A stretch of 64,000 nt of DNA, taken from contig NZ_CP071839.1 of NCBI RefSeq assembly GCF_017526105.1, forward strand, positions 4,456,001 through 4,520,000, written 5' to 3'. Position numbers and translations under genes: made by a program. Source of the DNA: Streptomyces cyanogenus. Its GTDB lineage: Bacteria; Actinomycetota; Actinomycetes; Streptomycetales; Streptomycetaceae. Each line of letters begins with the position of its first letter. Position 1 is the first letter of the stretch. Below the pieces are notes generated by a model. It did not search any database. It was not told where the DNA came from and saw nothing but the letters and a program-made list of their open reading frames with translations. Positions 34,578-42,601 of this stretch are shown in pieces.

Positions 34578-35968
34578 CAGACGAGCGCCAGCAGCAGGAT
34601 CGGGATCGCGGCCTTGGCCGGAGGCCCGGGGCGGCGGGCGGCGCGCCGCGCCCGACGGCCCCGCGCGCGCGGAACGGGCGGCGGCGGGGGCGCAGGCGGA
34701 GGGGGGACCCGTGGGTCGCGGGCGGTGTACGCCGCCGTGGTGGTGTCGACGCGGGGGTCCGGCACGCCGCCCGGCACCGGGTGCCGGGACGGGGCGGGGT
34801 ACGGGTCGGGGGCCGGGGGCTGCTGGGGCGGCGGCAGCCGGAAGCTGCCGGTGTCGGAGAGGGAGCCGGTGGAGGTGGGCGTACGGGAACCCGTGTCCGT
34901 GCCGGAAGCCGTGAACCCGCCGGAACCCGTCCCCGTGCCGGAACCCGTGAACCTGCGGGAATCCGTCCCCGTGCCGGAACCCGTGAACGCCCCGTTGCCC
35001 GCGCCGGGTTCCGAGCCGTGCACCTCGTCGGTGGCCGGCTCCGCGGCCTCGCCCGGGACCAGTTCCAACGCCACACCGGAGGCCTGCCGGAGCGGGCCGC
35101 CCGGGCCGAACCCCGGGGGAAGCGGGCCGAGTTGGTCGAAGATCTCGATGAGTTCGTCGTCCGGGCCGGGTTCCGGCAGGAGTTCCACGGCGGCGGCGAG
35201 CGCCTTGCGCGCCCCCGTGGCGGTGCGGAACCGGTCCGCGGGATCCGGCTGGAGCAGCGAGGCGACGACCTGCCAGAGCGGCTCCGGGATGCCCTTGGGC
35301 GGACCGGGCGTGCCGTGTTCCAGGAAGTACTGCACCAGCGCCTTCGCGTCGGGCTTGGCACCCTCCAGGAGGTACAGGGCCACCAGGCCGACGGCGAACA
35401 GGTCGGCCGGGAAGTCCGGTTCGGCGCCCATCACCTGCTCGGGCGCGAGGTAACCGGGCGTGCCCACCACGAGGTTGGTCTCCGTCAGCCGGGGTTCACC
35501 GAGCCGCATGGCGATGCCGAAGTCGGACAGCCGCAGCCGCGGCCGGCCCGTACCGGTGGCCTCCAGGAGCACGTTGGCGGGTTTGACGTCCCGGTGGACG
35601 ACACCCTCCGCGTGCACGGCGGCGAGCCCGGACAGCAACTGGTCCAGCAGGGTGCACACGAACAACGGCGGCAGGGGGCCGTAGTCGCCGACCAGGTGGA
35701 CCAGCGAGCCGCCGGCGACCAGGTCCATGGTGAACAGCACCTTGTCGTCGTCGGCGGCCCAGCTGGCCGGGGCGAGCACGTGCGGATGGTCGATGCGTAG
35801 CGCCTGCTCCCGCACGAAGCGCAGCAGGGAGTGGGCGTCGCGCTGCTGGAGGACCTTCGCGGCCACGTACCGCCGGCGGCGATGGTCCCAGGCACGCCAT
35901 ACGGCGCCCACCCCACCGCGCCCGATCGGGTCGGCCAGCTCGTACCGGCCGGCGAAGACCTCACCCAT
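34541..35968 (-). CDS. Ser/Thr protein kinase, tail-anchored
   Basis: A 475-residue Hanks-type kinase. It has the glycine loop IGRGGVGAVW (15-24), catalytic Lys38 in AAKVL, HRDVKPANVLL, DFGIA and the APE motif in YLAPEQ. After the kinase fold (to about 270) comes a 160-residue low-complexity region with TGSGTGT repeats and a Pro-rich stretch. The last 24 residues (AAIPILLLALVCYAVGFWAL) form a single membrane helix at the very C-terminus, unlike PknB, which has an extracellular sensor. ATG 35968 follows GGGGAGGAG. Substrates unknown. Confidence 0.9.
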   Translation of the reverse strand: MGEVFAGRYELADPIGRGGVGAVWRAWDHRRRRYVAAKVLQQRDAHSLLRFVREQALRIDHPHVLAPASWAADDDKVLFTMDLVAGGSLVHLVGDYGPLPPLFVCTLLDQLLSGLAAVHAEGVVHRDVKPANVLLEATGTGRPRLRLSDFGIAMRLGEPRLTETNLVVGTPGYLAPEQVMGAEPDFPADLFAVGLVALYLLEGAKPDAKALVQYFLEHGTPGPPKGIPEPLWQVVASLLQPDPADRFRTATGARKALAAAVELLPEPGPDDELIEIFDQLGPLPPGFGPGGPLRQASGVALELVPGEAAEPATDEVHGSEPGAGNGAFTGSGTGTDSRRFTGSGTGTGSGGFTASGTDTGSRTPTSTGSLSDTGSFRLPPPQQPPAPDPYPAPSRHPVPGGVPDPRVDTTTAAYTARDPRVPPPPAPPPPPVPRARGRRARRAARRPGPPAKAAIPILLLALVCYAVGFWALARV

Positions 35969-36104
35969 GGCAGCCGCGCTCCTCCCCTGGCCCGACGAAC
36001 CCCCGCGCCGCTCGCTCCCCTCCGTACCCCCTACCCACGAGAGGAGCCACTCGCCCCACTGCGCCGGCCGGCTCCCGGACCCCTCCGGTGCGCCGGCCGA
36101 GCGG

Positions 36105-36653
36105 TCAGTTCTGGTGCGACTGGTAGTGCGCGACGGCGTCCGAGGTGCGGCCGGCGCCGTAGACGCGGAGGAACTCGGCGAGTTCGGGGTGGCTCGGGGC
36201 GAGGGCGTCCGCGGCGTCGATGATGTCACCGGCGGCGGCCACCGAGCGGAGCAGCGACTGGATCTCGCGGACCACGCGCTTGACCGTGGGCGCACCCGAA
36301 CTGTTCACGGTGTGGGTGGTGTTGTTGAGCACTGAGCCCCCCTGCGACTTCTTGATCTCGTCCATCCGCTCCGTCGCCTCGGCGGCGCTGACACTGCCGT
36401 CCGCGACCTGGGACGCCAGCTCCTGCAACAGCTGCACCCGCTGGACCACCGCGGGATTGCCGATCTTCGCGCGCTGGCCGCTCATCAGCTGCGAGAGCAT
36501 CGGAGCGGACAGGCCCAGGACCGCCGCGAGCCGGGCCTGGTTCAGCCCGAGATCGTCGATGAGCTTACGGAAGAGCGCCCCCAACGGCTCCCCGTACCAG
36601 TTCCGCTGCAGCTCCCGCGCTCTCGCGGTGGCTTCCTGCTGTGCGGCGTCCAT
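36105..36653 (-). CDS. helix-turn-helix DNA-binding protein
   Basis: A 182-residue protein with a Cro/XRE-like helix-turn-helix (LNQARLAAVLGLSAPMLSQL, residues about 37-56). It is preceded by a helical segment (LGALFRKLIDDLG) and followed by a helical C-terminal domain. It probably binds DNA as a dimer. Its targets are unknown, but a 7-bp inverted repeat sits 33 bases upstream of its ATG and may be its own operator. It lies between the tail-anchored kinase and tRNA-Ala, and is conserved there in Streptomyces as I recall. Confidence 0.85.
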   Translation of the reverse strand: MDAAQQEATARARELQRNWYGEPLGALFRKLIDDLGLNQARLAAVLGLSAPMLSQLMSGQRAKIGNPAVVQRVQLLQELASQVADGSVSAAEATERMDEIKKSQGGSVLNNTTHTVNSSGAPTVKRVVREIQSLLRSVAAAGDIIDAADALAPSHPELAEFLRVYGAGRTSDAVAHYQSHQN

Positions 36654-36685
36654 TGCGTCTCCCCATCGCTTCCCCTGAAAACCGC

Positions 36686-36703
36686 GGTTCGCTGTAGCGA
36701 ACC
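36686..36703. promoter_or_regulatory. candidate operator of the HTH gene
   Basis: Inverted repeat GGTTCGC-TGTA-GCGAACC, 33-50 bases upstream of the HTH start codon. A dyad of this size and position is typical of XRE self-regulation. Confidence 0.5.
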
Positions 36704-36835
36704 ACGTCGAGCATCTTACGGAGAGTGGTCATCCGCGGGGACCCCCAATCTTTTTGCGGGATACGGGGGGTGACCCGGTACTCTGGTCTGCGGCACCCGC
36801 CGGAACGCGATTCCTCCGGCCGGGCGCTCCTTGCC

Positions 36836-36908
36836 GGGGCCTTAGCTCAGTTGGTAGAGCGCCGTCTTTGCATGGCGGATGTCAGGGGTTCGACTCCCCT
36901 AGGCTCCA
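36836..36908 (+). tRNA. tRNA-Ala(TGC)
   Basis: A 73-base cloverleaf: acceptor GGGGCCT with AGGCTCC (one G-U), D-arm GCTCAGTTGGTAGAGC, anticodon loop TTTGCAT with anticodon TGC, and T-arm GGTTCGACTCC. CCA is not encoded. A possible promoter -10 is TACTCT at 36779; its -35 is weak. Confidence 0.97.
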
Positions 36909-36913
36909 CCCAG

Positions 36914-36959
36914 AAAATGCCCTCCGGCCTGCGAAAACGCAGTGCCGGAGGGCATTTTT
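36914..36959 (+). terminator. tRNA-Ala terminator (bidirectional)
   Basis: A long hairpin with 15-bp outer arms (36914-36928 and 36944-36958), an inner CTGCG/CGCAG stem and an AAAA loop, flanked by A-run and T-run. It serves tRNA-Ala and the convergent DUF5324 gene. Confidence 0.92.
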
Positions 36960-36984
36960 CGGATAATTCGTCAGATGTGCGGGC

Positions 36985-37686
36985 TCACACTTCGTCGTCG
37001 CGGTCGGCCGCGTCCTCCTCCGCCTGCTTGGCCTGGACCTCGGAATCCAGGCCCGTCGGGCCGGTGCCGTCGACCGAGGTGAGGCGGCCCCCGTCGGGGA
37101 CCTCCGTCGCCGCGGGCGGCTCCACCAGCCAGTCGGGGTTGGCCTGCTTGTCCCACCACTTCCAGGCCGCGAAGGCGCCGCCCGTCACGACGGCCAGCAC
37201 CGCCACCACCTTCACGGCGCGGCCGGTACGGGCCCGCCGGGCATTGCGCCGGGCCAGCTTCTGGATCTGCTGCGCCGACACCTGGCCGCGCAGCGCGGCC
37301 AGCGCGGCGGCACCGCGCGCGGCGGCCTCGTCGCGTACCGGAGCGGTCGCGGCGACGGCCTGCTCCAGCTTGGGGCGCGAGTAGTCGGCGGCCTGCCGGG
37401 CGGCCTTGCGGGTGCGGACGGCGGCCTCGTGCGCGGCCGCGTCCACCTTCGGCGGCACATGGGCTCGGGCCTGCTCCAGGCGTGGGGCGAGCCGGGCGTC
37501 GTACTGCACGCGGGCCTGTTCTGCGGCCTGCGACACCACGGGCGCCAGCCGTACGCGTGCCTCCTGCGCGTAGTACGCGGCACGCTCCTTGGCCGTGTCG
37601 GCGTAGGGCGCCACCACTTCCGCGGCGTGCAGCACGCTGTCCTTCGCCGAGCCGGTCGCGGCGCGCACGCTGTCGATGCGGGTCAC
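36985..37686 (-). CDS. DUF5324 family protein
   Basis: A 233-residue protein with a long Ala/Arg/Glu-rich helical N-terminal region (coiled-coil-like, KERAAYYAQEARVRLAPVV and repeats). One membrane helix near residue 155 (VKVVAVLAVVTGGAFAAWKW) and a short, acidic extracytoplasmic tail follow. It is conserved in Streptomyces; the role is unknown. The start is GTG 37686. It is divergent from the cyclophilin gene. Confidence 0.85.
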   Translation of the reverse strand: MTRIDSVRAATGSAKDSVLHAAEVVAPYADTAKERAAYYAQEARVRLAPVVSQAAEQARVQYDARLAPRLEQARAHVPPKVDAAAHEAAVRTRKAARQAADYSRPKLEQAVAATAPVRDEAAARGAAALAALRGQVSAQQIQKLARRNARRARTGRAVKVVAVLAVVTGGAFAAWKWWDKQANPDWLVEPPAATEVPDGGRLTSVDGTGPTGLDSEVQAKQAEEDAADRDDEV

Positions 37687-37955
37687 GGGTTCCTCCTCCT
37701 CGGTGGCGTACGGTATTTCGACTTTCCACCCTTTTACGGATCATGCCTGCGGACGGCAGGTACGGCATGCGTGGGCGGGCATATGGGTGCCGATCACTTG
37801 CTTCGGCCTGATTCGGGGCAACAGGGGCCCGCCGTCGACACTGCCACGAATCGCCGCGGCGCGCCGCCCGCCCCGCGGAAGTCGTGGACGACCGGCGACG
37901 CGGGGGCGGGACCGTGGAAGGATCGAAGCCGGCGGACGACAACGGAAGGCGGACC

Positions 37956-38486
37956 GTGGCCGAGCAGCTGTATGCCACTCTGAAGACCACCCTCGGCGAC
38001 ATCGAGGTGCGGCTCTTTGCGCTGCACGCTCCCGTCACGGTCAGAAACTTCGTCGAGCTGGCCCGCGGGGAACGCGAGTGGACCCACCCCGGCACCGGCG
38101 AGAGGAGCAGGAAGCCGCTCTACGACGGCACGGTCTTCCACTCCGTCATCAGCGGCTTCATGATCCAGGGCGGTGATCCGCTGGGGAACGGCCTGGGCGG
38201 CCCCGGCTACGGGTTCGAGGACGAATGCCATCCCGACCTGGCCTTCGACACCCCGTACCTGATGGCCATGGCCAACGCCGGCCCGGGCACCAACGGCTCC
38301 CAGTTCTTCATCACCGTCACGCCGAGCACCTGGCTCAACGGCAAGCGGACCATCTTCGGCGAGGTCACCGGCCCGGCCGGCCGGAAGGTGGTCGACGCCA
38401 TCGCGAACGTGCCGACCGGACGCAACGACCGGCCGCTCGTCGACGTCGTGATCGAGACGGTGGTCGTGGAGACACGCGAGGGCTGA
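37956..38486 (+). CDS. peptidyl-prolyl cis-trans isomerase (cyclophilin)
   Basis: A 176-residue cytosolic cyclophilin. It has YDGTVFHSVISGFMIQGGDP, MAMANAGPGTNGSQFFIT and LNGKRTIFGEVT, the standard active-site blocks, with the conserved Arg of the F-H-R motif replaced by Ser in FHSV. The Phe, Gln and the later FF pair are kept. This Arg change is seen in some bacterial cyclophilins and may lower activity. GTG 37956 follows GGAAGGCGG. The start upstream at 37884 would add 24 polar residues. Confidence 0.93.
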   Translation: MAEQLYATLKTTLGDIEVRLFALHAPVTVRNFVELARGEREWTHPGTGERSRKPLYDGTVFHSVISGFMIQGGDPLGNGLGGPGYGFEDECHPDLAFDTPYLMAMANAGPGTNGSQFFITVTPSTWLNGKRTIFGEVTGPAGRKVVDAIANVPTGRNDRPLVDVVIETVVVETREG

Positions 38487-38653
38487 CACGCCAGGGCTCA
38501 GACGCGAGGGCTGGGACGCACCCGCAGCGGAGGCCGCGCAGGGCACCGCACGCGGGGAACCAATCGCACCGCTCGTCCGTAAGGATGAACGGGGTGGAAC
38601 GGCGCCGTGAGGCACGTACGACCAGGCACGGACACGACGACCAAGGGGAACCG

Positions 38654-39541
38654 ATGGACCAGGCCGCAGGGAGCGCGCAGGACGCCCGGAGCGTGCCCGT
38701 GTGCTACCGGCACCCGGATCGCGAGACCGGCGTGCGCTGCACCCGCTGTGAGCGCCCCATCTGCCCCGAATGCATGGTCAGCGCCTCGGTCGGCTTCCAG
38801 TGCCCGGACTGCGTCCGCGGCGGCTCCGGTACGGGGCACGCACCGCAGGCGTCCCGGCCGCGCACGATCGCGGGCGGCACGGTCACGGCCGACCCGCGCC
38901 TGCTCACCAAGATCCTGATCGGGATCAACCTCGCGGTGTTCATCGCGATCCAGGCCGACCGCTCCCTCCTGGACGACGTGGTGCTCTACGGCGCCTGGCC
39001 GCCGAAGCCGTTCACGCCGACCTCCGGGGTCGCCGGCGGCGAGTGGTACCGCTTCGTGACGTCGATGTTCGCGCACGAGCAGTACTGGCACATCGGCTTC
39101 AACATGCTGAGCCTGTGGTGGATCGGCGGCCCCCTCGAAGCGGCCCTCGGCCGGGTCCGCTACCTGGCGGTCTACTTCGTCTCCGGGCTGGCCGGCGGCG
39201 CGCTGACCTACCTGCTCGCCTCCCCGACCACCGCCTCGCTGGGCGCCTCCGGTGCGATCTTCGGCCTCTTCGGCGCGACCGCGGTGCTGATGCGCCGGCT
39301 CAACTACGACATGCGGCCGGTCATCGCCCTGCTGGTGATCAACCTGATCTTCACCTTCAACCCGTCCATGCACATCTCCTGGGAGGCGCACATCGGCGGG
39401 CTCGTCGCCGGTGTCGTCACGGGGTACGCGATGGTCCACGCCCCGCGCGAGCGGCGGTCGCTGGTGCAGTACGGCACCTGCGCGGTCGTCCTGGCGCTGT
39501 CGGTGGCGCTGGTGCTGGTCAGAACCGCTCAGCTGACCTGA
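38654..39541 (+). CDS. rhomboid family intramembrane serine protease with N-terminal zinc ribbon
   Basis: A 295-residue protein. Residues 1-60 form a zinc-binding B-box-like ribbon (CYRHPDRETGVRCTRCERPICPEC, then CPDC). Six or more membrane segments follow, with the rhomboid catalytic serine in GASGAIFGLFG and the catalytic histidine in AHIGGLVAG, and the WR-type loop region HEQYWHIGFNMLSLW. It cleaves membrane proteins within the bilayer; substrates are unknown. ATG 38654 follows AAGGGGAA. Confidence 0.93.
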   Translation: MDQAAGSAQDARSVPVCYRHPDRETGVRCTRCERPICPECMVSASVGFQCPDCVRGGSGTGHAPQASRPRTIAGGTVTADPRLLTKILIGINLAVFIAIQADRSLLDDVVLYGAWPPKPFTPTSGVAGGEWYRFVTSMFAHEQYWHIGFNMLSLWWIGGPLEAALGRVRYLAVYFVSGLAGGALTYLLASPTTASLGASGAIFGLFGATAVLMRRLNYDMRPVIALLVINLIFTFNPSMHISWEAHIGGLVAGVVTGYAMVHAPRERRSLVQYGTCAVVLALSVALVLVRTAQLT

Positions 39542-39552
39542 TCGGGCCGAAG

Positions 39553-39577
39553 GGCAGCAGGGGAACACCCTGCTGCC
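39553..39577 (+). terminator. rhomboid gene terminator
   Basis: A perfect 10-bp stem (39553-39562 and 39568-39577) with loop GAACA, 12 bases after the stop. Confidence 0.75.
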
Positions 39578-39583
39578 GAACCG

Positions 39584-39783
39584 TTGTCCACAGGATGTGG
39601 CGGATCTTGTGCACACGGTGCGTACACAGCTGTGCCCCCTGCCGCTCGGATGTGTTTCCGCAGGTCAGGCAGGGGGCGAACGGATGTCTGACGGCCGTTT
39701 GGCCAGTCACACCGGCGTCAACACCCGATGGGTTATCCACAGATCGTCTTTCTTTTCCCCATGTGGAAAACGGCTGTGGATAA
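39584..39783. promoter_or_regulatory. secondary cluster of DnaA boxes
   Basis: Four near-perfect or perfect boxes in a 290-base gap between the rhomboid gene and crgA: TTGTCCACA (39584-39592), TTATCCACA (39733-39741), TGTGGAAAA (39762-39770) and TGTGGATAA (39775-39783). DnaA-box clusters outside oriC that help control replication timing are known in Streptomyces. This one is 28 kb from oriC. Confidence 0.8.
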
Positions 39784-39831
39784 CTCAGTGGATAGCCCTG
39801 GGCAGAGCTGGTCACCGAGGTGCCGGGGGTG

Positions 39832-40086
39832 CTACTTCCACTGCGTGGAGACACCGAAGCCGGCGGCGATGAAGCCGAAGCCCACGACGATGTTCCAGTT
39901 GTCCAGGCTGTCGATGGGCAGCGAGCCGTCCGTCACGTAGAACACCACGATCCAGGCCAGGCCGATCAGGAACATCGCCAGCATGACGGGCGCGACCCAG
40001 GCGCGGTTGGTGAGCTTGATGGCCTGCGCCTGCTTCGCGGGCGGCGGCGTGTAGTCGGCCTTCTTGCGGATACGTGACTTCGGCAC
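39832..40086 (-). CDS. crgA: cell division protein CrgA
   Basis: An 84-residue membrane protein. The N-terminus VPKSRIRKKADYTPPPAKQA is the CrgA signature, followed by two membrane helices (WVAPVMLAMFLIGLAWIVVFYV and WNIVVGFGFIAAGFGVST). It controls FtsZ-ring formation and septation in aerial hyphae. The start is GTG 40086. The DnaA-box cluster lies at its 3' side and the divergent DUF881 gene at its 5' side. Confidence 0.95.
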   Translation of the reverse strand: MPKSRIRKKADYTPPPAKQAQAIKLTNRAWVAPVMLAMFLIGLAWIVVFYVTDGSLPIDSLDNWNIVVGFGFIAAGFGVSTQWK

Positions 40087-40238
40087 GAGGGTCTCTCCTG
40101 TCGATGCGCTGCGTGGCCGCGCAGGTAACTGGGTCGGGCTCGGGGCAGCGTACAAGGGGCCAACATGACGACTCTGTGTGCTCCCCCGGGCGTCCGTTAG
40201 CGTAGTGCTTCCGTGGCGCCGAAGGAGATAAGGGTACG

Positions 40239-41027
40239 TTGAGCAATTCTGCCGACTCCCCCGGGACGGGATCAACGGGTTCGGGCCCTGTCCGCAGGCT
40301 GCGTCTGCGGCCCGTGCGGATGCTCACGGCGGCCGTCTTCGCCCTCGCCGGGCTGATCTTCTTCACCAGCTTCGACACCGCCAAGGGCACCGACATCCGC
40401 CAGGACGGCTCGCTGCTGAAGCTGTCCGACCTGATCCAGCAGCGCAGCCGCAAGAACAAGGAGCTGGACGAGTCCAACGCGACCCTGCGGGACAGCGTGG
40501 AGTCGCTCGCCGAGAGCGACGACGGCAGCACCAGGGCCCAGGACGAGAAGCTCGGCGGGCTGGAGAAGAGCGCGGGCACCCGGAAGCTGACCGGCAAGGC
40601 CGTCACCGTCACCCTGAACGACGCCCCGCCGGGCGCCACCGCCAAGCTCCCCGGCTATCCCGAGCCGCAGCCCGACTACCTGGTCATCCACCAGCAGGAC
40701 CTCCAGGCCGTGGTGAACGCGCTCTGGCAGGGCGGTGCCCGGGGCATCAAGGTCATGGACCAGCGGCTGATCTCCACCAGCGCGGTGCGCTGCGTCGGCA
40801 ACACCCTGATCCTCCAGGGCCGCGTCTACTCACCGCCGTACAAGATCACGGCGGTCGGCGACCCGGACCGGCTGAAGCAGGCGCTCGCCGCGAGCAAGGC
40901 GATCCAGACCTACATGGTCTACGTCAACGTCTACGGCCTCGGCTGGAAAGTCACCGACGACGGGACGGTGACTCTTCCGGGTTACTCCGGCACAGTGGAT
41001 CTGCACTACGCGAAGCCAGTGGGGTAG
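40239..41027 (+). CDS. DUF881 family protein
   Basis: A 262-residue protein with one N-terminal membrane helix (MLTAAVFALAGLIFFTSF), a coiled-coil (KNKELDESNATLRDSVESLAE) and an extracytoplasmic DUF881 domain (NALWQGGARGIKVMDQRLIS, VRCVGNTLILQGRVYSPPY). DUF881 proteins cluster with division and cell-wall genes in actinobacteria. The start is TTG 40239 with AAGGAG 12 bases before it. It is first in an operon with three sortases. Confidence 0.88.
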   Translation: MSNSADSPGTGSTGSGPVRRLRLRPVRMLTAAVFALAGLIFFTSFDTAKGTDIRQDGSLLKLSDLIQQRSRKNKELDESNATLRDSVESLAESDDGSTRAQDEKLGGLEKSAGTRKLTGKAVTVTLNDAPPGATAKLPGYPEPQPDYLVIHQQDLQAVVNALWQGGARGIKVMDQRLISTSAVRCVGNTLILQGRVYSPPYKITAVGDPDRLKQALAASKAIQTYMVYVNVYGLGWKVTDDGTVTLPGYSGTVDLHYAKPVG

Positions 41028-41048
41028 ACGTCCGTCCGGGAGCCGCCG

Positions 41049-41741
41049 GTGCGCGTGATCCTCAGAACCGTCAGCGAACTGTGCATCACCGTCGGCACCC
41101 TGATCGTGCTCTTCGTCGCCTATGTGCTGTTCTGGACGGGCCTACGGGCCGAGGGCGCGATGAACGACCAGATCGACCGGCTGCACGCCGAGTGGTCGCG
41201 GGGGAGCGTCCGGACACAGGCCGCGGCGGCACCGAGGACCTCCGGAACGGCAAAGCCGCCGAAACCGTACAGACCGGGCGAACCGTTTGCCATCATGTAC
41301 ATCCCGCGGCTCGGTTCCACGTGGAACAAACCGGTACTGGAGGGCACCGGCACCGGCACCCTGAAGAAGGGCCTCGGCCACTACGCGCGCACCGCGCGGC
41401 TCGGTGGGCAGGGGAACTTCGCCGTCGCCGGGCACCGGCGGACGTACGGCGACCCGTTCAGGGACTTCCCCGAGCTGCGGCCCGGCGACGCGGTCGTCCT
41501 CACGGACGGAACGGCCTGGTTCACGTATCGGATCGACAAAGGGCCCTACAAAACCGTGCCGACCGACGTCGGGGTGATCGACGCTGTCCCCCGGAAGTCC
41601 GGGTACCCGCGTCCGGGCCGGTATCTGACGCTGACCACGTGCGATCCGGAATGGGGGCACAGTCACCGGCTGATCGTCTGGGCGCACCTGGATTCCACCC
41701 AGCCTGTGGAGGCAGGCGAACCGGGGGCGCTGCGCCGTTAG
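41049..41741 (+). CDS. class E sortase
   Basis: A 230-residue sortase: an N-terminal membrane helix (CITVGTLIVLFVAYVLFW), then the sortase beta-barrel with the catalytic His in NFAVAGHRRTYGDPF, Cys in TLTTCDPEWG and Arg in SHRLIVWAH. Class E sortases of high-GC Gram-positives attach proteins bearing LAXTG signals to the cell wall. The start is GTG 41049, 21 bases after DUF881. It lacks the long N-terminal region of the second sortase. Confidence 0.9.
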   Translation: MRVILRTVSELCITVGTLIVLFVAYVLFWTGLRAEGAMNDQIDRLHAEWSRGSVRTQAAAAPRTSGTAKPPKPYRPGEPFAIMYIPRLGSTWNKPVLEGTGTGTLKKGLGHYARTARLGGQGNFAVAGHRRTYGDPFRDFPELRPGDAVVLTDGTAWFTYRIDKGPYKTVPTDVGVIDAVPRKSGYPRPGRYLTLTTCDPEWGHSHRLIVWAHLDSTQPVEAGEPGALRR

Positions 41742-41804
41742 TCTGGTGACGTACGGCGTGGGTCTGGTGCCGTAGGGGATACGGAAGGGACGGCAAGGGA
41801 CGGC

Positions 41805-41966
41805 ATGTACGGCTGGATCTGGCGGCATCTGCCGGGCAACGCGTGGGTGAAGGCGCTCCTGACGCTGGTACTGATCCTGGCCGTGGTCTACGTCCTGTTC
41901 CAGTACGTCTTCCCGTGGGCCGAACCGCTGCTGCCCTTCAACGATGTGACGGTGGACAACCAGTGA
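41805..41966 (+). CDS. small membrane protein
   Basis: A 53-residue protein, MYGWIWRHLPGNAWVKALLT and a single membrane helix (LTLVLILAVVYVLFQYVFPW), ending in a short acidic tail. ATG 41805 follows AAGGGACGGC. Its stop overlaps the pabA-type GTG start, so the two are coupled. It is conserved in this place in Streptomyces as I recall; the role is unknown. Confidence 0.8.
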   Translation: MYGWIWRHLPGNAWVKALLTLVLILAVVYVLFQYVFPWAEPLLPFNDVTVDNQ

Positions 41967-42601
41967 GTGCGCGGATTCTCGTCGTGGACAACTACGACAG
42001 CTTCGTCTTCAACCTCGTCCAGTACCTGTACCAGCTGGGCGCCGAGTGCGAGGTCCTGCGCAACGACGAGGTGTCGACCTCGCACGCCCAGGACGGCTTC
42101 GACGGCGTGCTGCTGTCGCCCGGCCCCGGGACGCCGGAGCAGGCGGGCGTGTGCGTGGACATGGTCCGGCACTGCGCGGCCACCGGGGTGCCGGTGTTCG
42201 GGGTGTGCCTCGGCATGCAGTCGATGCAGGTGGCGTACGGCGGTGTGGTCGACCGGGCGCCCGAGCTGCTGCACGGCAAGACCTCGCTGGTCGAGCACGA
42301 GGGCAGGGGCGTCTTCGCCGGGCTGCCCTCGCCCTTCACGGCGACCCGCTACCACTCGCTGGCCGCCGAGCCCGCCACGGTTCCGGCCGAGCTGGAGGTG
42401 ACCGCCCGCACCCACGACGGGATCATCATGGGCCTGCGCCACCGTGAACTCCCGGTGGAGGGCGTCCAGTTCCATCCCGAATCGGTGCTGACCGAGCACG
42501 GGCACCGGATGCTGGCCAACTGGCTGGCGGAGTGCGGCGACCAGGGTGCCGTGGCGAGGTCTGCGGGGCTCGCCCCGGTGGTGGGCAGGGCCACGGCGTG
42601 A
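41963..42601 (+). CDS. pabA: anthranilate/aminodeoxychorismate synthase component II (glutamine amidotransferase)
   Basis: A 212-residue class I glutamine amidotransferase. The nucleophile Cys is in FGVCLGMQSMQVAYG, preceded by LLSPGPGTPEQAG; the triad His and Glu are in VEGVQFHPES. It supplies ammonia to chorismate-using synthases for folate or tryptophan; trpG and pabA types cannot be told apart by sequence alone. No synthase component I is near. The GTG start overlaps the previous stop, and its own stop overlaps the next sortase as GTGA. The same gene type is found beside pknB in mycobacteria. Confidence 0.9.
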   Translation: MSARILVVDNYDSFVFNLVQYLYQLGAECEVLRNDEVSTSHAQDGFDGVLLSPGPGTPEQAGVCVDMVRHCAATGVPVFGVCLGMQSMQVAYGGVVDRAPELLHGKTSLVEHEGRGVFAGLPSPFTATRYHSLAAEPATVPAELEVTARTHDGIIMGLRHRELPVEGVQFHPESVLTEHGHRMLANWLAECGDQGAVARSAGLAPVVGRATA

